A stretch of 64,000 nucleotides of DNA, taken from NCBI RefSeq assembly GCF_004363305.1, contig NZ_SNZA01000005.1:62001-126000 (forward strand), read 5' to 3'. Source of the stretch: Marinomonas communis. GTDB lineage: Bacteria; Pseudomonadota; Gammaproteobacteria; Pseudomonadales; Marinomonadaceae. The notes under the pieces were generated by a model. It was not told the DNA's origin. It ran no database searches and was given only the letters and a program-made list of their open reading frames with translations. The translations under genes were made by a program, and so were the position numbers. Below are positions 57,651 to 64,000 of this stretch, one piece after another (the stretch's first letter is position 1; every line of letters starts with the position of its first letter).

Positions 57651-58490
57651 ATGTCTACCAACTCATCTCAACCTGTCGGTCTTGAGGGCGTCAAAAATAT
57701 TATCGCTGTCGCTTCTGGTAAAGGCGGTGTAGGTAAATCTACCACGACGGTTAACTTAGCATTAGCCATGGCTAAACTGGGCCACAAAGTGGGCATATTA
57801 GATGCGGATATTTATGGTCCAAGCCAAGGTTTGTTACTTGGCTTTGATGCACAAACGCGCCCGCAAGTTCGTGATGAAAAGTACTTTGTGCCGCCTGTTG
57901 CCCATGGCATAAAAGTCATGTCTATGGCGTTCCTAACGACTAGCGAAACACCTATGGCGTGGCGTGGACCGATGGCAACGGGTGCCTTGATGCAGATTCT
58001 GACGCAAACAGACTGGCAAGAATTGGATTACTTGTTCGTTGATATGCCGCCAGGCACAGGTGATATCCAGTTGACCATGTCGCAGAAAGTGCCAGTGACG
58101 GGATCCGTGATTGTGACGACACCACAGGACATTGCTCTGTTAGATGCTCGTCGTGGTATCGAGATGTTCCGCAAGGTGAATATTCCTGTGTTGGGTGTTG
58201 TGGAGAACATGTCGACGCATATTTGTTCAAATTGCGGCCATGCAGAAGCGATCTTTGGCGAAGAAGGTGGGAAACAGCTTGCAGAAGAATATGGCGTATC
58301 TGAACTGGGTAAACTGCCATTGAGCCTCTCGATTCGAAAATTGGCGGATTCTGGGGCGCCAACAGTATTAAGTGAGCCGGATTCGGACGAAGCGGCCATT
58401 TATCTGTCGATTGCTGAAAAGGTTGGTGCTACTCTTGCGTCCCGTTCTGAACATTTCACTATGCCTGAGATTGGCATGAGCGATGATTGA
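57651..58490 (+). CDS. apbC: Iron-sulfur cluster carrier ATPase Mrp/ApbC
   Basis: A 279-residue P-loop ATPase with the deviant Walker [26 protein letters not shown] and the C-terminal CSNCGH motif, whose CxxC binds a bridging 4Fe-4S cluster for transfer to apoproteins. The N-terminal MIP18-like (DUF59) domain found in E. coli Mrp is absent, so this is the short form. It is divergent from metG and is followed closely by dcd. Confidence 0.93.
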   Translation: MSTNSSQPVGLEGVKNIIAVASGKGGVGKSTTTVNLALAMAKLGHKVGILDADIYGPSQGLLLGFDAQTRPQVRDEKYFVPPVAHGIKVMSMAFLTTSETPMAWRGPMATGALMQILTQTDWQELDYLFVDMPPGTGDIQLTMSQKVPVTGSVIVTTPQDIALLDARRGIEMFRKVNIPVLGVVENMSTHICSNCGHAEAIFGEEGGKQLAEEYGVSELGKLPLSLSIRKLADSGAPTVLSEPDSDEAAIYLSIAEKVGATLASRSEHFTMPEIGMSDD

Positions 58491-58498
58491 GGTACCCC

Positions 58499-59083
58499 AT
58501 GCGACTGTGTGACCGTGACATTATCCAAGCTTTAGATGATGGTGTCATTTCGATTGAACCGCGCCCTGATAACGCTGTTATCAGTGGTGTTTCTTGTGAT
58601 TTGCGCTTAGGCAATTCATTTCGCGTCTTTCAGGGGCATCCTGCGCCGTATTTAGACCTAAGTGGCCCGAAAGAAGACTTGAATGCCGCGATTGAATCCG
58701 TCATGAGTGAAGAGATTGTCGTTGAAGAAGACAAGCCGTTTTTCATTCATCCAGGAGAGTTGGTGCTAGGTGTCACACTTGAGTCGGTGACGTTGCCTGA
58801 CAACTTGGTTGGTTGGTTAGATGGTCGCTCTTCGCTAGCGCGTCTTGGTCTGATGGTTCACGTGACAGCCCATCGTATTGATCCAGGTTGGAGTGGTGCG
58901 ATTGTGTTGGAGTTTTTGAATGGCGGTAAGTTACCGATTGCATTGCGCCCAGGTATGACCATCGGCGCGATCAACTTCGAAACCATGTCTGGATCAGCGG
59001 ACCGACCTTACAACAAGCGTGATAATGCTAAGTATCGTGGTCAGCATTCTGCGGTAGGCAGCCGTATTAGTGGAGACCAATAA
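58499..59083 (+). CDS. dcd: dCTP deaminase
   Basis: A 194-residue trimeric enzyme making dUTP from dCTP. It starts [15 protein letters not shown], has [12 protein letters not shown], and the active-site stretch [27 protein letters not shown] with the catalytic glutamate in IVLEFLNGG. The E. coli protein (193 residues) is nearly collinear. The ATG 58499 is chosen for this reason; an in-frame TTG overlaps the mrp stop. It lies 8 bases behind mrp and is probably cotranscribed. Confidence 0.96.
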   Translation: MRLCDRDIIQALDDGVISIEPRPDNAVISGVSCDLRLGNSFRVFQGHPAPYLDLSGPKEDLNAAIESVMSEEIVVEEDKPFFIHPGELVLGVTLESVTLPDNLVGWLDGRSSLARLGLMVHVTAHRIDPGWSGAIVLEFLNGGKLPIALRPGMTIGAINFETMSGSADRPYNKRDNAKYRGQHSAVGSRISGDQ

Positions 59084-59244
59084 ACACAGGTTTTTCACTT
59101 TCATAACATAAAGTGCAAGAAAAGAAGAAGGTGTCGTTATCGTGCTGTTTTTAGGCGTTTATCGACATCATCTTTCGTGGTTTGAGCGCTACCTTCTCGG
59201 GTGCGATAAAAACAATAAAACCACACTTGTTACAGGAGTACTTT

Positions 59245-60441
59245 ATGTCTCAATCCTCCAACCGCGGCGTCGTCTACAAAGGCCCAGGAAAAGTCGCAGT
59301 CGAGTCCATCCCATTCCCAGATCTTGCTCTGGGCGATCGTAAATGTAATCACGGCGTCATTCTAAAAGTTCTTACCACCAATATTTGTGGCAGTGATCAG
59401 CACATGGTGCGTGGTCGTACCACTGCGCCTGAAGGTCTGGTATTAGGCCATGAAATCACCGGGATCATCCTTGAGAAAGGCGATGATGTTGAATTCCTAG
59501 AAGTTGGTGACATCGTATCGGTGCCTTTCAACATTGCTTGTGGTCGCTGTCGTAACTGTAAGGCAGGGATGACGGGGATTTGTCTTAATGTGAACCCTGC
59601 ACGTCCAGGGGCGGCTTACGGCTACGTTGATATGGGCGGTTGGGTTGGAGGTCAATCTGACTATGTGATGGTGCCATACGCAGACTTTAACTTGCTTAAA
59701 TTCCCTGACAAAGACCAAGCCAAAGAGAAAATTGCCGATCTGACATTACTATCAGATATCTTTCCAACGGGTTTCCACGGCTGTGTCACAGCAGGGGTGG
59801 GTCCAGGCTCTACCGTTTACATCGCAGGTGCAGGTCCAGTTGGTCTAGCGGCAGCGGTTTCTGCTCAGCTTCTTGGGGCTGCATGTGTCATCGTTGGTGA
59901 CATGATTGAAGATCGTCTGGCGCAAGCTCGTAGTTTCGGCTGTGAAACCATTGATTTGCGCCAAGAAGGTGATATGGAAGACAAGCTAGAAGTCATTCTT
60001 GGTGAGCGTGAAGTCGATTGTTTTGTTGATTGTGTCGGCTTTGAAGCGCACGGTTGTGGTTGTAACTCGCACAAAGAAGCGCCAGCTACGGTGTTAAACT
60101 CGGCGATGCAAATTACACGAGCGGGCGGCCAGATTGGTATCCCAGGTTTGTATGTGACGGATGACCCAGGTGCCGAAGATGAAGCGGCGAAAGTGGGCGC
60201 GTTAAGTATGCGCTTTGGTTTAGGCTGGGCTAAATCGCATTCCTTCCATACGGGGCAATGTCCAGTAATGAAATACCATCGCTCTCTAATGCAGGCGATT
60301 TTGTTTGATAAAGTAAAAATTGCCGACGCTGTTAACGTACAGATGATCACGTTAGATCAAGCGCCACAAGGTTACGCTGATTTTGATGGCGGTGCAGCGA
60401 AGAAATTTGTTATGGACCCTCATGGTGAGTTTGTTGTCTAG
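59245..60441 (+). CDS. fdhA: Glutathione-independent formaldehyde dehydrogenase
   Basis: A 398-residue zinc medium-chain dehydrogenase of the Pseudomonas putida FdhA/formaldehyde dismutase type, with the same length. Catalytic zinc ligands lie in NICGSDQHMV and LGHEITG. The structural zinc site is CGRCRNCKAGMTGIC. The NAD fold shows AGAGPVGLAAA. It oxidises free formaldehyde to formate without glutathione, with tightly bound NAD. AGGAG lies 6 bases before ATG 59245; the longer frame from 59182 has no family match. It is followed by a strong terminator. Confidence 0.93.
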   Translation: MSQSSNRGVVYKGPGKVAVESIPFPDLALGDRKCNHGVILKVLTTNICGSDQHMVRGRTTAPEGLVLGHEITGIILEKGDDVEFLEVGDIVSVPFNIACGRCRNCKAGMTGICLNVNPARPGAAYGYVDMGGWVGGQSDYVMVPYADFNLLKFPDKDQAKEKIADLTLLSDIFPTGFHGCVTAGVGPGSTVYIAGAGPVGLAAAVSAQLLGAACVIVGDMIEDRLAQARSFGCETIDLRQEGDMEDKLEVILGEREVDCFVDCVGFEAHGCGCNSHKEAPATVLNSAMQITRAGGQIGIPGLYVTDDPGAEDEAAKVGALSMRFGLGWAKSHSFHTGQCPVMKYHRSLMQAILFDKVKIADAVNVQMITLDQAPQGYADFDGGAAKKFVMDPHGEFVV

Positions 60442-60465
60442 CAGATAGCGCTTGCAATGCAGTGA

Positions 60466-60504
60466 AATGCCACGTCAGTTCGATGAGCTGACGTGGCATT
60501 TTTG
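60466..60504 (+). terminator. Terminator after fdhA
   Basis: A 13-bp perfect stem AATGCCACGTCAG/CTGACGTGGCATT with a 9-base loop is followed by TTTG. Confidence 0.88.
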
Positions 60505-60594
60505 TATTAGGCGATAAAAATCTTTTGCTACTATTGAAACATCGGTCAGGCATCGCTATGTAGCCGTAATGTTGTTTTGAAAAAGGAACAGTAC

Positions 60595-60924
60595 ATGAAT
60601 GTAGTGAATGGTTTTAATGCAGAATACCAAGACGAAGAGATAACTCTAGAGGATGTTGAGCGACTGGAAGGCGATGTCTTGCTTGAGTTTGGTACCCCAT
60701 GGTGTGGCTATTGTAAAAAAGCTCAGCCCCTATTGTCTGAGGTAATGGATGATTTCTTGGATGTGCAGCATGTTAAGGTTGTGGATGGTAAGGGGAAGCG
60801 TCTTGGCCGACATTATCAGGTCAAGCTTTGGCCAACCCTAATCGCCTTGCAAGATGGCAAAGAGGTCGGGCGAGTTGTACGCCCCGATTCCGAAGAAGAG
60901 ATTCGAAAATTATTAGACGTTTAG
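60595..60924 (+). CDS. Thioredoxin-like protein with CGYC active site
   Basis: A 109-residue thioredoxin fold. The redox site is PWCGYC (C37 and C40), and the cis-proline is in LWPTLIAL. The N-terminal extension of about 20 acidic residues differs from TrxA. AAGGAAC lies before the ATG. It is followed after 21 bases by a COG0523 metallochaperone GTPase, so the pair may handle a metal-thiol target together; this is inferred only from adjacency. Confidence 0.88.
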   Translation: MNVVNGFNAEYQDEEITLEDVERLEGDVLLEFGTPWCGYCKKAQPLLSEVMDDFLDVQHVKVVDGKGKRLGRHYQVKLWPTLIALQDGKEVGRVVRPDSEEEIRKLLDV

Positions 60925-60945
60925 TGCGTCAAACATGAGTAAAAC

Positions 60946-61956
<1,011 letters not shown>

Positions 61957-62129
61957 TTCATTCATTGCACGCCAATTTAGCTCTTTGAGTGTTGTTGTCA
62001 GTCATCTATGGCGCGTTTTGTTATTCAACTTGCTTTGAAATGTTATTGAGGGAAAAGCGCTTTTCGACAACGCTTAATGCATGTTGTTGAACAAACTTTC
62101 CGCATAAAAATAATATCGAGGTGAGTGTC

Positions 62130-63926
62130 ATGCCTGACTACAAAGCGCCCATACGCGACCTAAAATTTATTACTGACGAAGTGCTTGGAATCCATCAGCA
62201 CTATGCCTCTCTAGCGGGAGCTGAAGAGGCCACTCCAGACATGGTGGATGCCATTGTTGAGGAAGGCGCGAAATTCGCAGAACGTGTCTTAGCGCCTTTG
62301 AATCAAATCGGTGATCAGCAGGGATGTCATTTCGACAACGGTGTTGTCACAACCCCCGAAGGCTTTAAAGAAGCTTATCAACAGTACGTCGAAAGCGGCT
62401 GGCCATCTTTATCTCATCACACAGACGTTGGCGGTCAAGGTTTGCCAGAGTCTCTAGGGATGATGGTGACAGAGTTTGTCGCAACCGCTAACTGGGCTTG
62501 GAGTATGTACCCTGGCCTAAGTCATGGGGCGATGAACACGCTTGAACTGCACGGCACTGACGAACAAAAACAATCCTACCTTACCAAACTGGTTACTGGT
62601 GAATGGACAGGCACCATGTGTCTGACTGAGCCTCATTGTGGTACTGATCTTGGGATGCTGAAGACGAAAGCGACACCTAACGATGATGGTAGCTACAGTC
62701 TGTCAGGTACCAAGATCTTCATTTCAGCTGGTGAACACGATATGGCAGAAAATATTGTCCACATCGTATTGGCCCGTCTGCCAGATGCGCCTGCTGGCAC
62801 AAAAGGTATCTCCCTATTCATTGTGCCAAAATTCAATGTCACAGAGTCGGGTGAGGTGGGCGAACGCAATGCTGTGCATTGTGGTTCGATTGAACACAAG
62901 ATGGGGATCCACGGTAATGCGACCTGTGTCATGAACTTTGATGGCGCAAAAGGTTTCTTAATTGGGCCGCCAAATAAAGGTCTAAACTGTATGTTTACCT
63001 TTATGAATACCGCTCGTCTAGGAACAGCGTTACAAGGTTTGGCGCATACAGAGTGGGCTTACCAAAATTCATTGGCTTATGCCAAAGATCGTCTTCAAAT
63101 GCGCTCGCTGTCTGGTCCAAAAGCGCCAGATAAAGCGGCTGATCCAATTATTGTTCACCCAGATGTGCGTCGTATGCTGCTCACTCAAAAAGCCTTTGCT
63201 GAGGGCGGTCGAGCGATGATTCATTATTGTTCGATGCTAGTAGATAAGGTGAAAGCAGGTAGCGATGCTGAGAAAGAAGAAGCGGAAACGCTATTGTCTT
63301 TGCTGACACCAATTGCGAAAGCATTCTTGACGGAAACAGGCTTCGAATCCGCAAACCAAGGTCTGCAAGTTTTCGGTGGACATGGCTACATAGCTGATTG
63401 GGGGATGGAGCAAAACGTTCGTGATTGTCGAATTTCCATGCTGTATGAAGGTACGACAGGTATCCAAGCGCTTGATTTGTTAGGTCGTAAAGTGCTGATG
63501 ACTCAAGGTGCAACGCTCAAGGCATTCACTAAAATCATCCACAAATTCTGTAAAGCGAATGACGACAAAGCGCTCAAACATCTCGTTAAGCCACTCGCGG
63601 CCTTGAACAAAGAGTGGGGCGATCTCACCCTTAAAGTGGGTATGAAGGCCATGAAAAACCGCGAAGAGGTGGGTGCGGCATCAGTCGATTACTGTATGTA
63701 CTCAGGTTATGTCACGTTAGCTTACTTCTGGGCACGTATGGCACAAGTAGCGCAGCAGAAGCTTGCCGAAGGTACTACGGAAGAGGCTTTCTACAAAGCG
63801 AAATTACAAACAGCGAACTTCTATTTTGATCGTATTTTGCCGCGAACCAAAGCGCACGCAGAGATGATTCTAGCAGGGTCAGATAGCTTGATGTCGATGG
63901 ACGAAGAGCAATTCTTTTTACGCTAA
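62130..63926 (+). CDS. Acyl-CoA dehydrogenase, long FadE12/DmdC-like type
   Basis: A 598-residue flavoprotein, about 200 longer than classical acyl-CoA dehydrogenases. It has the substrate/FAD region GEWTGTMCLTEPHCGTDLGMLKTKA, SGTKIFISAGEHD, and a C-terminal region with FGGHGYIADWGMEQNVRDCRISMLYEGTTGIQ that holds the catalytic glutamate. A C-terminal extra helical domain is present. This subfamily includes medium/long-chain dehydrogenases and the DMSP enzyme DmdC (methylmercaptopropionyl-CoA), which sequence alone does not separate. ATG 62130 follows GAGG by 8 bases. It is probably cotranscribed with the truncated gene behind it. Confidence 0.9.
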   Translation: MPDYKAPIRDLKFITDEVLGIHQHYASLAGAEEATPDMVDAIVEEGAKFAERVLAPLNQIGDQQGCHFDNGVVTTPEGFKEAYQQYVESGWPSLSHHTDVGGQGLPESLGMMVTEFVATANWAWSMYPGLSHGAMNTLELHGTDEQKQSYLTKLVTGEWTGTMCLTEPHCGTDLGMLKTKATPNDDGSYSLSGTKIFISAGEHDMAENIVHIVLARLPDAPAGTKGISLFIVPKFNVTESGEVGERNAVHCGSIEHKMGIHGNATCVMNFDGAKGFLIGPPNKGLNCMFTFMNTARLGTALQGLAHTEWAYQNSLAYAKDRLQMRSLSGPKAPDKAADPIIVHPDVRRMLLTQKAFAEGGRAMIHYCSMLVDKVKAGSDAEKEEAETLLSLLTPIAKAFLTETGFESANQGLQVFGGHGYIADWGMEQNVRDCRISMLYEGTTGIQALDLLGRKVLMTQGATLKAFTKIIHKFCKANDDKALKHLVKPLAALNKEWGDLTLKVGMKAMKNREEVGAASVDYCMYSGYVTLAYFWARMAQVAQQKLAEGTTEEAFYKAKLQTANFYFDRILPRTKAHAEMILAGSDSLMSMDEEQFFLR

Positions 63927-63945
63927 TTAAGCGGAGGTAATGTTT

Positions 63946-64000
63946 ATGAGTAATGCAAAAGATATTTTCGATACCATGCTAACGCGCTTTGATCAGAGCG
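63946..64000 (+). CDS. Partial CDS at window edge, possibly SCP2-type protein
   Basis: Only the first 18 residues are inside the window (MSNAKDIFDTMLTRFDQS). GGAGG lies 8 bases before the ATG and the gene follows the acyl-CoA dehydrogenase by 19 bases. Similar N-termini occur in small SCP2 sterol-carrier-type proteins found beside acyl-CoA dehydrogenases, but this much sequence is too little to be confident. Confidence 0.45.
   Translation, partial: MSNAKDIFDTMLTRFDQS

Overview
The window is chromosomal DNA of moderate GC from a marine gammaproteobacterium. The rnfABCDGE-nth order, the sodium-type flagellar protein MotY, a Pseudomonas-che2-like chemotaxis operon and the glutathione-independent formaldehyde dehydrogenase together suggest an Oceanospirillales bacterium, most likely Marinomonas or a close relative. 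The genus is inferred from gene content and was not tested. I see no tRNA or rRNA genes, insertion sequences, prophage or CRISPR.

Layout. Positions 1-2260 hold a LysR regulator divergent from an MFS exporter. Positions 2670-15450 are one long co-oriented chemotaxis/partner-switch operon. It encodes a short MCP-like membrane protein, a STAS protein, a REC-PP2C-HATPase switch protein, CheY, CheA, CheW, a soluble PAS-PAS chemoreceptor, a membrane PAS chemoreceptor, CheR, CheD and CheB. A dCache-GGDEF diguanylate cyclase follows at 15741. Positions 17337-26690 are mixed housekeeping and accessory genes: fdhD, a FAN1-like nuclease, an M23 peptidase, rsgA, a phosphatase-lipid kinase fusion, a lipoprotein, a eukaryotic-type HIS6 isomerase and arfB. 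Positions 27067-33343 are the complete cytochrome bd set cydA-cydB-cydX-cydD-cydC. Positions 34030-38248 hold a giant aminotransferase/2-hydroxyacid dehydrogenase fusion followed by glycerate kinase. Positions 38328-47344 hold a DUF748/AsmA-like protein, a YbaN-type protein, RNase T, MotY, ArgG, and a ribokinase plus nucleoside hydrolase pair. Positions 47398-57424, on the minus strand, hold metG, rnfABCDGE, nth and a PilZ-like gene. Positions 57651-64000 hold Mrp/ApbC, Dcd, formaldehyde dehydrogenase, a thioredoxin-like protein with a COG0523 GTPase, an acyl-CoA dehydrogenase and a truncated gene at the edge.

The most unusual region is the chemotaxis operon. Its CheA has no recognisable P2 domain. 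In the P2 position it has an acidic linker with six GFGFF motifs and one GYGLY motif. All seven fit the aromatic spacing of the CheR/CheB tethering pentapeptide, and the receptor two genes downstream ends in such a pentapeptide (GWEEF). The first gene of the operon joins an MCP signalling hairpin to a CheZ-like DxxxQ motif and ends in the octapeptide DSGDIDLF, which is also the exact C-terminus of CheD. A partner-switch pair (STAS plus REC-PP2C-HATPase, resembling Pseudomonas HsbA/HsbR) sits in the same operon, and the diguanylate cyclase lies just downstream. This suggests a link between chemotaxis signalling, partner switching and c-di-GMP.

Other points of interest are the eukaryotic-type HisA, the aminotransferase-dehydrogenase fusion next to glycerate kinase (possible serine/hydroxypyruvate/glycerate flux), the dual-specificity phosphatase-DAGK fusion, the expanded RnfC repeat tail, and a perfect hexanucleotide microsatellite encoding a His-Asp metal-binding stretch.
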